Source of the DNA: Paenibacillus eucommiae
GTDB taxonomy: Bacteria > Bacillota > Bacilli > Paenibacillales > NBRC-103111
DNA length: 64,000 nt
NCBI RefSeq assembly: GCF_017874215.1
Contig: NZ_JAGGLB010000007.1
Span: 62,001 to 126,000 of the forward strand
Reading direction: 5' to 3'
Shown: positions 34,772-44,700 of the stretch, one piece after another
Layout of the letters: the number at the start of each line of letters is the position of its first letter
Position numbering within the stretch: position 1 is the stretch's first letter
The notes under the pieces: generated by a model
The model's database searches: none
What the model was told of the DNA's origin: nothing
The model's input: the letters and a program-made list of their open reading frames with translations, nothing else
Translations under genes and position numbers: made by a program

Positions 34772-35365
34772 ATGATTAACGTGATTAAAGCCGATCAAGC
34801 TGAATTTGATGTGAGGCGAGGAATATCTGAAATATTCGCAGAGGGATTCACACAGTGGCTTGGGTTTTTCTCTAAAGATCCGAAAAGGATTGCTGCAGCG
34901 TTCGCCCATATATTCGTTTTGGACCAATTTTATGTGGCTTTATTCAAGGGGCAGGTGGTCGGAATGGCTGCTTGTACGGATGGAACTTCACTTTCAGTTA
35001 AACTGGATAAAAAGGAACTTCGCAAACATTTAGGCTTTTATAGAGGCACTCTGGCCGGTATTTTCTTGAAAAAAGAATTTGAAACTACCTTCGTTCATCC
35101 TTCACCTGGTGTAGGCTCCATTGAATTTGTAGGGACGGCCGCCGAATTCAGGGGGCAAGGCATTGCTTCGCAACTGATTCGTCATATCCTTGAGCATACA
35201 CCATATGAGGTTTATTTGATTGAAGAAGTCGCCGATACCAATATTCCAGCCATGAAACTCTATTATAAATTAGGTTTTGAAGAATACAAACGCAGGCAAA
35301 TACCAATTAAACGGGCAAAGAAAATCGGGATCAATTACCTTGTATCATTGAGATATTCGAAATAA
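34772..35365 (+). CDS. GNAT-family N-acetyltransferase
   Basis: 197 aa. The acetyl-CoA-binding motif is IEFVGTAAEFRGQGIASQLI with the Q/RxxGxG/A core RGQGIA. NIPAMKLYYKLGFEEYKR is the C-terminal motif B of the fold. GGAAGTGA at the end of the TetR gene can serve as ribosome-binding site. Substrate unknown; linkage to a TetR gene suggests a detoxification or resistance role, by inference. Confidence 0.85.
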   Translation: MINVIKADQAEFDVRRGISEIFAEGFTQWLGFFSKDPKRIAAAFAHIFVLDQFYVALFKGQVVGMAACTDGTSLSVKLDKKELRKHLGFYRGTLAGIFLKKEFETTFVHPSPGVGSIEFVGTAAEFRGQGIASQLIRHILEHTPYEVYLIEEVADTNIPAMKLYYKLGFEEYKRRQIPIKRAKKIGINYLVSLRYSK

Positions 35366-35556
35366 TCCAACGCAACACACCATAAAACGACACAAGTGCG
35401 ACCATCGGACCATCGGCGTCCCTCCTCTTTCGGTTGAAATGTCTTTTCTCCTAATTATGGAGCCATTTTTAAAAACAGATCAATTAGGCAGTATGTTTCC
35501 CTGCTTCATCTGATATAATGCTAGTATCTGCTTCAACTCGGAAAGGATTTAAGGAT

Positions 35557-36291
35557 ATGTGGGAGAACATTGATGCACTACGTAAACAGGTCGATCAAAG
35601 GCGTCCCTTGCAGCATGAGTTTATGAAAACTATCGCGCAAAAATTTCGTGAAGAGTGGACTTATCACTCAAACGCCATTGAAGGCAATACATTCACTTAT
35701 CAAGAGACAGCCTTCTTCCTTCGTGAAGGATTGACGGTGAAAGGAAAATCTCTTCGGGAACATCTTGAAATCGTTAATCATGCAGAAGCGATTGATTATC
35801 TGCAGGAAGGAATTATGGAAAGAGAGCTGACTGAGCGGCTGATCAAAGAACTTCATGCCATTCTTTTCCAAGGTGTCCGCAATATCGATTTTTTCCCCGG
35901 CGAGTACAAGAAAAAAGATAATCATGTCTTGACCGTATCCGGAAACATTCACCATTACAGCTCGTACATTCAGGTGCCGCTAGAGATGGAGCTCTTAATT
36001 CAGTGGTATGAGGCGGAGAAGCAGCAGATGCATCCAGTGCAATTAGCTGCTATGTTCCATCACAAGCTCGTGGGCATTCATCCATTCATCGATGGTAACG
36101 GGCGTGTAAGCCGGTTAGCGATGAATGTCATTTTGATGAAGCGTGGATTTCCACCAGCTATCATTCGTAATGAAAATCGTCAGGATTACTACATCGCGCT
36201 AGAGAAGGCCGATCATGGAGATCCGCAAGCTATCATAGATATGATCGCTGCAGAAGTGACGCATAGTCTTGAATTGATATTATCCGTATAG
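35557..36291 (+). CDS. Fic-domain protein with N-terminal inhibitory helix
   Basis: 244 aa from ATG 35557; the in-frame ATG at 35518 lies inside a TATAAT -10 (35514-35519) and is unlikely. The Fic motif HPFIDGNGRVSRL has the catalytic histidine and the phosphate-binding residues intact. SNAIEGNT near residue 45 matches the (S/T)xxxE(G/N) inhibitory motif, here N-terminal (class II), which blocks ATP binding until relieved. The predicted activity is AMPylation of a protein target. There is no separate antitoxin gene, as expected for a self-inhibited Fic. Confidence 0.9.
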   Translation: MWENIDALRKQVDQRRPLQHEFMKTIAQKFREEWTYHSNAIEGNTFTYQETAFFLREGLTVKGKSLREHLEIVNHAEAIDYLQEGIMERELTERLIKELHAILFQGVRNIDFFPGEYKKKDNHVLTVSGNIHHYSSYIQVPLEMELLIQWYEAEKQQMHPVQLAAMFHHKLVGIHPFIDGNGRVSRLAMNVILMKRGFPPAIIRNENRQDYYIALEKADHGDPQAIIDMIAAEVTHSLELILSV

Positions 36292-36302
36292 TTCATTAAA
36301 AT

Positions 36303-36342
36303 AAGCATGAAGGGTCGCCCCCAAGCATCCCTTCGTGCTTTT
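36303..36342 (+). terminator. Terminator of the Fic gene
   Basis: AAGCATGAAGGG (36303-36314) pairs with CCCTTCGTGCTT (36329-36340, one G-T) followed by TTTTC. The GTG at 36335 sits inside this stem and so is not a credible start for the next gene. Confidence 0.8.
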
Positions 36343-36379
36343 CTATTTTCATGTCGATGACTGGCAGGTGCAGATACAT

Positions 36380-37456
36380 ATGCTTAAGTTTTATTTATTT
36401 CCGATTTCCTATGCGTTTCTTACTTTTCCGGTGGCTGCGCTGCTTTTTACTTTGCCGTTTCTGATTATTCAATACCGCCGGCATGGCTATGTGAATAAGC
36501 TGCGTGGGGCGCTGCTTTATTTATTTTTACTGTACTTGATGAATGCCCTGTTTCTTGTTCTTCTTCCGCTACCGGCTTCCAGGCATAATGCGCCTCCGGA
36601 TGTGTCTTCATACATGCAGTGGATTCCGTTTAATTTCATTCAAGATATGCTAAGGGAGACCCGCGTTGTGCTGGATAAGCCTTCGACTTACATGCATATT
36701 TTCCAGGAAAGGGCTTTTCTGCAGGTTCTGTTTAACGTATGTCTCGTAGTGCCGTTTGGTATGTTTCTCCGCTATTACCTGAGGGCTAGGTGGATTAGAT
36801 GTTTGATTGCTTCTTTCGGTCTGTCGCTCTTTTTTGAGGTGACGCAGGTGACAGGAATATATGGCATCTACGATTATCCGTATCGTCTATTTGATGTGGA
36901 TGATCTGCTGCTGAACACATTAGGCGGTTTGATCGGTTTTATTACAGCAGAGTGGCTTTCTTCGCTCTTGCCTCGCATAGACAAGCTGGACGATAACCTG
37001 GATTTGTCCCAGAAACGAGTAAGCTATACACGCCGCGGCATTGCTTTGATGCTGGATTGGATTGTATTGCTTCCTGTACTGGTTATAACCGGGGATTATA
37101 GTCTCCCTGTTGCGTATGTAGTCGTTGTCATTGGCTATTTCATTATTATTCCGTACTGCACGAACGGCCAGACCTTAGGAAAGCTAATTGTGCGAATCCG
37201 GATCAAAGGCAGCGGCGAAGAATTGATGATGCGCGAGCTTGCTATTCGGAGTGGACTACTCTATGTACTGCTTGGAGGCCTTAATGTGTGCTTTGTAAGT
37301 ACAGGTTTTAATTCTGGAGTTATTGAGATCCTATTTGCTGTAGCCCTGTTTGTTGTAGATGCCTGGTTTACTATTCATTTGCTGATTCGGCTCTTTAATC
37401 GTGATAAAAAACTGTTTTATGAAGCGAAGAGCGGGACCACCCATATTATCTCTTAG
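36380..37456 (+). CDS. VanZ-like membrane protein fused to an RDD domain
   Basis: 358 aa from ATG 36380 (GGCAGGTG upstream). The N-terminal half is VanZ-like, with about five membrane segments and the conserved WIPFNFIQDML, LFNVCLVVPFGMFLRYYL and FFEVTQVTG...DVDDLLLNTLGGLIG. The C-terminal half is an RDD domain with YTRRGIALMLDWIVLLPVL and NGQTLGKLIVRIRI. VanZ relatives give low-level teicoplanin resistance in VanA operons; RDD domains are found in putative transporters. Function of the fusion is unknown. Confidence 0.85.
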   Translation: MLKFYLFPISYAFLTFPVAALLFTLPFLIIQYRRHGYVNKLRGALLYLFLLYLMNALFLVLLPLPASRHNAPPDVSSYMQWIPFNFIQDMLRETRVVLDKPSTYMHIFQERAFLQVLFNVCLVVPFGMFLRYYLRARWIRCLIASFGLSLFFEVTQVTGIYGIYDYPYRLFDVDDLLLNTLGGLIGFITAEWLSSLLPRIDKLDDNLDLSQKRVSYTRRGIALMLDWIVLLPVLVITGDYSLPVAYVVVVIGYFIIIPYCTNGQTLGKLIVRIRIKGSGEELMMRELAIRSGLLYVLLGGLNVCFVSTGFNSGVIEILFAVALFVVDAWFTIHLLIRLFNRDKKLFYEAKSGTTHIIS

Positions 37457-37479
37457 GAATTGAAACGTCTGGATAAACC

Positions 37480-37520
37480 AGAAGCCTTGTCCCAACTTAC
37501 GGGCAAGGCTTCTTCTATTA
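37480..37520 (+). terminator. Terminator of the VanZ-RDD gene
   Basis: AGAAGCCTTGtCCC (37480-37493) pairs with GGGCAAGGCTTCT (37501-37513), with a T-rich tail. Confidence 0.8.
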
Positions 37521-37575
37521 AAGATTGAGGCGAAGAATGATTCCATCGGCAAAAATTACCATATTATACCAAATT

Positions 37576-38190
37576 CTAAATTGTAGCAGCATCCTTACTG
37601 CTAGTGATGTAACCTTTGTCCAAGGCTTGATCTATTAAATCCTTCGCGTACTCCCACAGTACTTCCGATCCTTCTCCGATGTGTTGATTGAAAGCAGTGA
37701 CCCTCTCGCTTGTAATTCCATGCTTTTTCCAGGTTTCCCCCTGGTTGTGATAATTAAATAGTAAGGGCTGAAGTCTATCAAGCGCAGCGGCATACTTTGA
37801 CTCATCTGTAGTTCTGTCTTCGAATTCGTTCCACAATTCCAGGCAAGCATCCCTCTGATCTTCAGGCAGCAAGCCAAAAATTCTAGCAGCCGCCTTTTCC
37901 TCCCGTTCACGCTTGTCCTCGCGTCCTTTATTGTCATAAGCAAACGTATCTCCCGCGTCGATCTCTACAATATCATGGATCATCAGCATCCTTATGACCT
38001 TTAACAAGTTCAGCTCTTTACTATTGGCATGCTCCAGCAGCGTTACAGCCATGATCATTAAATGCCAGGTATGCTCGGCATCATTCTCGTATCGGGTACC
38101 GTCGATTAGCTTCGTTTTTCGGAGTATGTTCTTCAGCTTGTCTATTTCGATAATAAATTGCATTTGCTGTTCAAATCTTGTGCTTTCCAT
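37576..38190 (-). CDS. HD-domain hydrolase, YfbR-like 5'-nucleotidase type
   Basis: 204 aa from ATG 38190 with GGGGAGAA upstream. The metal-binding residues are His in YENDAEHTWHL, the HD pair in MLMIHDIVEIDAGD, and a later Asp in ALDRLQPLL. This arrangement fits HD_3/YfbR-like phosphohydrolases that remove phosphate from deoxynucleoside monophosphates. Cytoplasmic, single gene; convergent with VanZ-RDD. Confidence 0.87.
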   Translation of the reverse strand: MESTRFEQQMQFIIEIDKLKNILRKTKLIDGTRYENDAEHTWHLMIMAVTLLEHANSKELNLLKVIRMLMIHDIVEIDAGDTFAYDNKGREDKREREEKAAARIFGLLPEDQRDACLELWNEFEDRTTDESKYAAALDRLQPLLFNYHNQGETWKKHGITSERVTAFNQHIGEGSEVLWEYAKDLIDQALDKGYITSSKDAATI

Positions 38191-38400
38191 GTTTAGTTCT
38201 CCCCTTTTTTAAATGTCCAGAAGGAAAAATGCTTTTCCATCCAGTATACTACTCTTACTCCAAAAGTTGTATACAAATATACGGACAAAATTTTGGCACA
38301 AATTCACCAATGTTTTCCTTAATATTCCAATATAATATAATTACACTAATTATAAATCAAGCATTTTTTATCAAAAATCTCCTGGAAAGGGTGAATCTTA

Positions 38401-39429
38401 ATGTTATCCATCAAAGGTGGATTTCTTTTCTTTGCGCTTGTTTCTCTGCTTATTGGATGCGAAGGGGAAGTGCTGCATGACTATGCAACTCAAATTAAGC
38501 TGCCCACTGTTAAGGCTGAGGATGAAAATCTGGTAATGCTGATTCAATATGACGGAATGCTGGGGTATGAGAATTTCTCACGCGAGGAGCTTGTGATCGA
38601 CACAAATTACTATAAAACCCATAGCTTGCAGCGCGGGGATGTGGTATATCTGGAGAAAGATCCCTCTCTGCATAAGGATACAGATCCGTTACTTCGGGTC
38701 ATTGCATTGGAAGGTGAGACTCTTCGTATCCACACTGGACAGATCTATATTGATGATAAAAAGCTCGACACTTTCTATGGCAGACCTGCTGGCCCCGGAT
38801 TAAACGAGCTTAAAAAAGAGTACAGAGAAGCTTATGGCCTTGAAGATTACGAAAAACAAAACTTGAGCAACCGGATTAAAAACTTCCAGAACGATAATCT
38901 GGAATCGTTGAAGATTCCACAAGGAAGCGTGTATCTCATGGGAGACAACAGGTGGCGTGCATGGGACAGCCAGGTAGTCGGGCCTATTCCAATCAAAGGT
39001 ATCGTGGGCAAGGTTAGCGGCTTTTTGGAAAAGCATCCATGGAAAATCAGTTCTTCTTTTGCAATTTCCAAGCTTGTTCCTGAAGGAAGTCATGAAGGGA
39101 AGGTTTGGCAGCTGCGGGGAGAACGAGGCCGGTTTGCCATCAACAATAAACCAGTCTTCGCAGGAGTCCCCTTTCGTACCCCCTGGTTTTTTTGGGGCAC
39201 ATCCGAAGAGCTGGCTGGCAGTCCTAAAATAATTGCTGTTCGTGAAAACAATGAAAAAGACCGCAAGGTCGTTTTTGCCGCTGGTGGCGTAAGTGGTCCG
39301 CTTGCAGGGGCAAATGGACATATCCCGACTGGGAGTATGACGCTTCCTGAACCCGGGCTTTGGCGCCTTGAAGCGTACATTGGCGATCCATACTTTGGCT
39401 CTATTGTTGTGAACGTCGAAGCGAAATAA
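38401..39429 (+). CDS. Lipoprotein with a catalytically dead signal-peptidase-I fold and an extra C-terminal domain
   Basis: 342 aa; GGAAAGGGTGA precedes the ATG. The signal peptide ends LLIGC, so Cys20 is the likely lipidated residue. Residues ~45-205 follow type I signal peptidase: DGMLGY where SMxPT should be (Ser replaced by Gly52), RGDVVYLEK, LLRVIALEGE where KRVIGLPGD should be (Lys replaced by Leu98), and an intact GSVYLMGDNRWRAWDSQVVGPI. Both catalytic residues are missing. Residues ~220-342 are a second, beta-rich domain (FRTPWFFWGTSEEL, LPEPGLWRLEAYIGD) I cannot name. Probably a surface-anchored binding protein. Confidence 0.8.
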   Translation: MLSIKGGFLFFALVSLLIGCEGEVLHDYATQIKLPTVKAEDENLVMLIQYDGMLGYENFSREELVIDTNYYKTHSLQRGDVVYLEKDPSLHKDTDPLLRVIALEGETLRIHTGQIYIDDKKLDTFYGRPAGPGLNELKKEYREAYGLEDYEKQNLSNRIKNFQNDNLESLKIPQGSVYLMGDNRWRAWDSQVVGPIPIKGIVGKVSGFLEKHPWKISSSFAISKLVPEGSHEGKVWQLRGERGRFAINNKPVFAGVPFRTPWFFWGTSEELAGSPKIIAVRENNEKDRKVVFAAGGVSGPLAGANGHIPTGSMTLPEPGLWRLEAYIGDPYFGSIVVNVEAK

Positions 39430-39479
39430 GCAATGTCTTCTTACTTCTTCATACTTCTTATTACAACTAATATGTATCA

Positions 39480-39514
39480 GGAAAAGGCTGCCAAAAAAAT
39501 CGGCAGTCTTTTCC
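39480..39514. terminator. Bidirectional terminator between convergent genes
   Basis: GGAAAAGgCTGCC (39480-39492) pairs with GGCAGtCTTTTCC (39502-39514). It separates the lipoprotein gene from the beta-helix gene. Confidence 0.7.
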
Positions 39515-39542
39515 CGTTCTCTTCTCTCTGATCTTAAAGGGC

Positions 39543-41738
39543 TTAGTGTAAATCGATCAAAGCAACCCCACTAGGTGCACTTAACACCGAGCCTGTTTTT
39601 ATAAGCGATATCACTGTATCATCGGAATAACAGGCTGCAAATAACGCAGTCGTCCCTGTATTGACCAGCCAAATGAATGATTTCGTCGTTGTTGCCGAAT
39701 CGTTCGTCTGATAAAAGATACAGTTATTAAAAACGGACTGGGGCTTCAATGCTCCACTTTCATTAATACTGAGCATGTAATCGCTTGTGCTGATATCTTT
39801 TTCGAACCTGCATTGATGGAATTCTGTCAGGATGTCTTTGCTGCTTGTTCCGCGAATGATGTTCATAACTGCAGCTCCTGACAATTTCATCGTAGTATCG
39901 GTTACAATAATACGTCCTTTCGTTCGCAAGGTCACCGGACCATATACTTCACAATCCTTAAATCGTATCGTTCCCTGGGAGGCGCTTGTTCCCATAGAAT
40001 GCGACAAGGTACTGAATGTACAAGAATCAAAGTGCAATTCCGTAAAATTATTAATAACTGGAATCGTGACATTACAATTTCGAACCCGCAGCGTGGGTGA
40101 ACTCGCTAAGCTTTTAATGACTACTTGCCCAGGCAGATTTACATTTGTGAATTGATCCACGATAATGACCGCCTTACCCCCGTCGTACATCACAATATCC
40201 CCTGATAAACTCCCTGTCGCAACCAGACCCGAATAATTGCCGTCTCCAAGGATCGATCCGCAATTTAGTATAGTCACACCCGTCGTTTTAGTCGGGGCTG
40301 CTTCATTATTGATGATAAAGCTAACGTATTCTTTGGAATCATCCGCAAATGACAAATGTGCAAAACAATCTGTGAAATGAAAAGTATCCCGATCATTTGT
40401 CCCAGTCAGATGAAAACCCATATAAGATCCTTGGGCATAACACCCACTGCATGCAACAGAAATCGGCGTCGACCAGCCAAGCATTACAAAAGCATAGTCA
40501 CGATTATCAATCGATAAGCAAGAATCCAGCATGAATGATGCAACCGGAGTCTTCTTGGGAGCGTTTGGACCAGAGACACAAGTAAATCCTCGATGCTCAT
40601 TCTTCTCTGCTACACATTGAGAGAAACTGATACTTTCCGACATCTCCGACCAGAAGCCAGAATTGGATTCAGCCCCTCCGTAATTTATCGAGCCATGATG
40701 CCCATTTCGGGCGTAACATTGGGAGAAGGATACATTGTGCGTTTGATCTTCCGTTACATATCCAATTCTGGTGTAGTCTTCAGACAAACATCTGTCAAAT
40801 CTCACATGGTGGGACGTTTCCACATACACAGCATCACCAAAGTTTCCCCGGGCTTTTCGCATCGTGCAATTTTCCAGGTTAACGGAATTGCAGCCCGTTA
40901 GGCGAATGGTAGAAAAAAAGCTGTTTTGAAAAAAGCAATTGCGGATAAGAATTTCACTAGAATTCAATAGAAAGAGACCCACTGATCCGGAAAAGGCGTT
41001 ATAGTTGCCGCTGTTCCAGGAGGAAGGATCCGCAGTTACGCTGCCGTCAAAAGTTAAACCTTCGAAAGTCAGCCTGCTTTTTCCCTCGACCTTGACAAAA
41101 TTGCCATTGAATGTGGACATAGGTACCACAGCGTTGCTTTGAATGACTGCATTCTCGCAGGAATACCAGGAAGCTGAGGGAGTCAGTCCATGCCCCATAT
41201 AGGTTCCGTAAGGGAAGCTTAGGGTTTTATGTACAGAAGCCGCGTAGCTGTTGGCCGTCTGAATAGCTGCTGAATCGTCAGTCGCACCATCTCCCTTGGC
41301 TCCGAACCATTTAACATTAATAAATGCTGTTTCTATAACACGCTTGAATCTTTTGCCGGAAGTAGATACCAATAGGGTACCCGTATTGTCAACAGACGTC
41401 GTATCGCCAGGATCGTAGTGAAAATGTCCCTCTTGTCCAACATCTCTTACATAGTAAATAGAATCAGCAGATGGAGCGGACATGCTTCGAAGATCAGCTA
41501 TGGTGGTAGCTGCACAGCCACTCGTTTCTAGATCCATAGTCATTAAATCTTTTACTTTCGTGCGGTTAACAACCGGATCGGCGTATGCCTTGGTCAGAGC
41601 TCCACTAACCAGACCCGATGAAGCGAGCGCTGCGCCTGCTATCCCTAAAGAAGCGAGCAATTTCCTTCTGCTGATCACACTGTTCATTTTTTCTTTTTCC
41701 GAACTTGGAGCGAGTGGCATTTCCTTTTCATCTAACAT
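39543..41738 (-). CDS. Tat-exported right-handed beta-helix protein (pectate-lyase-superfamily type)
   Basis: 731 aa. A twin-arginine signal SRRKLLASLGIAGAALA spans residues ~23-39, with a likely cut after AYA at residue 53. VKWFGAKGDGATDDSAAIQT is the standard opening of Pectate_lyase_3/GH28-related beta-helices. The next ~550 residues contain repeated short strands (LEILIRNCFFQNS, VNLENCTMRKA, ISFSQCVAEKN) of a long parallel helix. Catalytic residues cannot be assigned; it may bind or cleave an acidic polysaccharide. AGGAGGAAT precedes the ATG. It lies 36 nt after the SLH-propeller gene, so both are one operon. Confidence 0.88.
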   Translation of the reverse strand: MLDEKEMPLAPSSEKEKMNSVISRRKLLASLGIAGAALASSGLVSGALTKAYADPVVNRTKVKDLMTMDLETSGCAATTIADLRSMSAPSADSIYYVRDVGQEGHFHYDPGDTTSVDNTGTLLVSTSGKRFKRVIETAFINVKWFGAKGDGATDDSAAIQTANSYAASVHKTLSFPYGTYMGHGLTPSASWYSCENAVIQSNAVVPMSTFNGNFVKVEGKSRLTFEGLTFDGSVTADPSSWNSGNYNAFSGSVGLFLLNSSEILIRNCFFQNSFFSTIRLTGCNSVNLENCTMRKARGNFGDAVYVETSHHVRFDRCLSEDYTRIGYVTEDQTHNVSFSQCYARNGHHGSINYGGAESNSGFWSEMSESISFSQCVAEKNEHRGFTCVSGPNAPKKTPVASFMLDSCLSIDNRDYAFVMLGWSTPISVACSGCYAQGSYMGFHLTGTNDRDTFHFTDCFAHLSFADDSKEYVSFIINNEAAPTKTTGVTILNCGSILGDGNYSGLVATGSLSGDIVMYDGGKAVIIVDQFTNVNLPGQVVIKSLASSPTLRVRNCNVTIPVINNFTELHFDSCTFSTLSHSMGTSASQGTIRFKDCEVYGPVTLRTKGRIIVTDTTMKLSGAAVMNIIRGTSSKDILTEFHQCRFEKDISTSDYMLSINESGALKPQSVFNNCIFYQTNDSATTTKSFIWLVNTGTTALFAACYSDDTVISLIKTGSVLSAPSGVALIDLH

Positions 41739-41774
41739 GGCTTATTCCTCCTGTTTTTTTGAAATTGACTATAG

Positions 41775-44700
41775 TTAGTTAATAAATCCTGCAGCCTGCA
41801 GCAGCCTTTTGATAACGACAACAGCTTGAGCGCGAGTTGCCATGTTTTGAGGGGCAAATTGATGATCTGTAATGCCTGTCATCACACCGGATTCAAGCAT
41901 TTGTGCTGCAGCAACCCGTGCCCAAGAGCTAATCGCAGCCTTATCTTGGTAAGCATCCAACAATGGATTTAGCTTTCCTGCAACAGCAACGGGTTTATCA
42001 GCAAACGATAGCGCATTTGAAAGGATCACGGCCATTTGCTCTCTCGTTATCGTATCGTTAGGCCGGAAAGTCCCGTCCTCAAACCCGCTGACGATGTGCG
42101 CCTTCGTCGCTGCCCCAACTGCACCCGCGAACCAGTCGGCCTGTCCGACATCCGTAAATGAATAAGTATTCGGCTGAATGTTCGGTTGAATGTACGTCTG
42201 AATATTCATCTGAGCAGTCAGCGAAGCTTCCTCTATTCCCAATGCACGGACTATTAGGCTGACGAACTCCGCACGAGTGACATTGCCTTCCGGAACAAAG
42301 CCCGTTTCTGTCTGCCCGTTAACGATTAGCTTCGAGGCGAGCAGTTCCACATCGGTTTGGGACCAGTGGCCCTGTAGATCGGCGAATGACTTCTTCGTTT
42401 GGGCGACCGCGTACAGGCTGTTTCCAGGACGGAAGATACGCACTTCTGTCATTCCGTTCGTGGTTGTAAAGACAGAAGGGACAAAAGATACATCGCCGGT
42501 TAGCGGATCAATTCTGACTGCCGTTGCCTGCGTAATATCCATCACTCCTGTTCCAGTCGACCCTGATGCATCTGCATTCCCTGTAAGAGTGATACTTCTG
42601 TTCACATAAGTCCGTCCGAAGTCAGCAAAAACTTGTTTACTGCCATCCACCTCTACGGTAAGCGTGAAATCGATGATGTCGCCTCTAAGTGTGACACCTG
42701 CTGCTCTCGCCTGCTCAACCATCTGTTCCTTGGTTGGATCAGCCATCGTTTCCATCGTAAGGTAGACGATGGCATTCTCCAATTTGCCTCCGAGCTGCTT
42801 TAAGAACGAGGTTAGTGCCGGAAAGTTTATCGGCAATGTATAACCAGCATTTCCTGCCTTAAGCTTAATGGCCGCATTGGGATTTTCACTCGCAGCAGCA
42901 ACAAGCACTTTAGCCGGAATACCCACGCTATGAATAGCTTCCGTACCTGAAATTTCCATTACAAACGTAATCGTTTGTTCGATGGATGCGTCCTCTTTCA
43001 GCAAGCTAAATGCTTTCGTTAGCGAGTCGGCATGAAGCATCGCCGTAGACGCCGCTTTCCCGTTCGTTCCCGTTGCTGCTGTTACGGTCAACGCTGCCGC
43101 ACCTTTGCCAAGTGTAACGCCATTTGAACTCTTTTTCACATCGTCGTCCGCCGGCTTTGGATTTGGCGTGTCTGTTGTGCTTGTATGTGAAGGATTAGGA
43201 TTGTACTCCATTGGAGCCTCAGCCCGATTCACGGTTAAGGTATACGTCTTACTGGTTAAACCATCTTCAGCTGTTGTGACAATCACGACTTGATTGGCCC
43301 CCGTCTGCAGTCCCATTGATAGGGGGACGCTACTGTCACGAGGACTGCCGTTGATCTTCATCGCAGTCGCCTGGCCATACGTAACCGCTGTTACACTCAG
43401 ACTGTTTACTTCATGTCCGACATTCAGCGAGTAGGTAGTAACCTCAGGAGTAAACGAGGGCTGCAAAGTCCCCACGCTAACATTCAAGCTGCTTAAATCA
43501 GCATTCGGCTCTGTAACACCTGCCCTATAAATCGTCAACGTGTAGGTCTTACTCGTCAACTCATCTGCCGCATGCACGACAATTGGCAGCACATTCGCTC
43601 CTACATGCAGGCCGACGGGTATCTCCGCGCTATTTGCATACACGTCTTCCGTTACTGAGATGCTTGCGGATGAATCATATGTCTCCGCTGTAACGGTTAC
43701 ATTAGTAACTTCGTTGCCTACATGAACCGTATAGCTAGTAATGCTCGGATCAAATGTCGGGCTGAGCGATCCAGCGCTTACGGCCAAGGTGCTCAAATCC
43801 GCAGCCGTGACCCGCTCATCCGAGATAATGGTGATTTCGTCGCTATTGAAATTGGCCACATAGACTTTGTTCAGTGACTTATTGACCGCAGCGGCAATCG
43901 GATTTGTTCCTGCAGATACGGTAGACGTCAAAAGACTTGCTCCATCGATCACCGTCACGCTGTTGCTGTCATAATTCGCTACATAGATCTTATTCGTATC
44001 CGCATTAATGGCCAGAGCTGTAGGACCTGCTCCAACGGATACCGTAGAGATGCTATGATCGCTGCCATCAATGACCGACATATTGTTACTGCTATCATTG
44101 ACCACATAAATCTTACCTGTTGTCTCATTGACCTTAACCGCATTTGGTGTTGTTCCCACAACCAAGGTTGAGGTGTCGTTCGTTACACCATCAATCACAG
44201 TGACGGTATTGTCGTAGAAATTCGTTACATAAACGCTGCCGTTTAGCGGGTTCACCGCCAAATCATTGGGACCCGCACCTGTCGGAACGGTAAGAGCAGC
44301 ATGGCTCAAGCCGTCAATGACCGTCACCGTGTCACTGTCTATATTGGCGGCATAAATCGTATTGGTCGCCTCATTAACCGCCACAGCAAACGGACTCTCC
44401 CCCGTATCAACATGGGTCGTATGATTCGTTGCCCCGTCGATCACGGTCATCGTATCGTCACCTATGTTGGCTATGTAAATCTTGTTGGTCACCGGATTCA
44501 CTGCTACAGCAAACGGCTGAGTCCCTACATCTACCTCTACGGTGTTGTTTGTCACGCCGTCGATCACCGTCACGGTATCACTATCCACATTGGCCACGTA
44601 GATCTTATTCGTCACCGGATTCACAGCTACTGCATACGGTGTGGTTCCAACCTCAACGGTTGCCACGGTGACAATACCACCATCACTGTCTTCCAGCACG

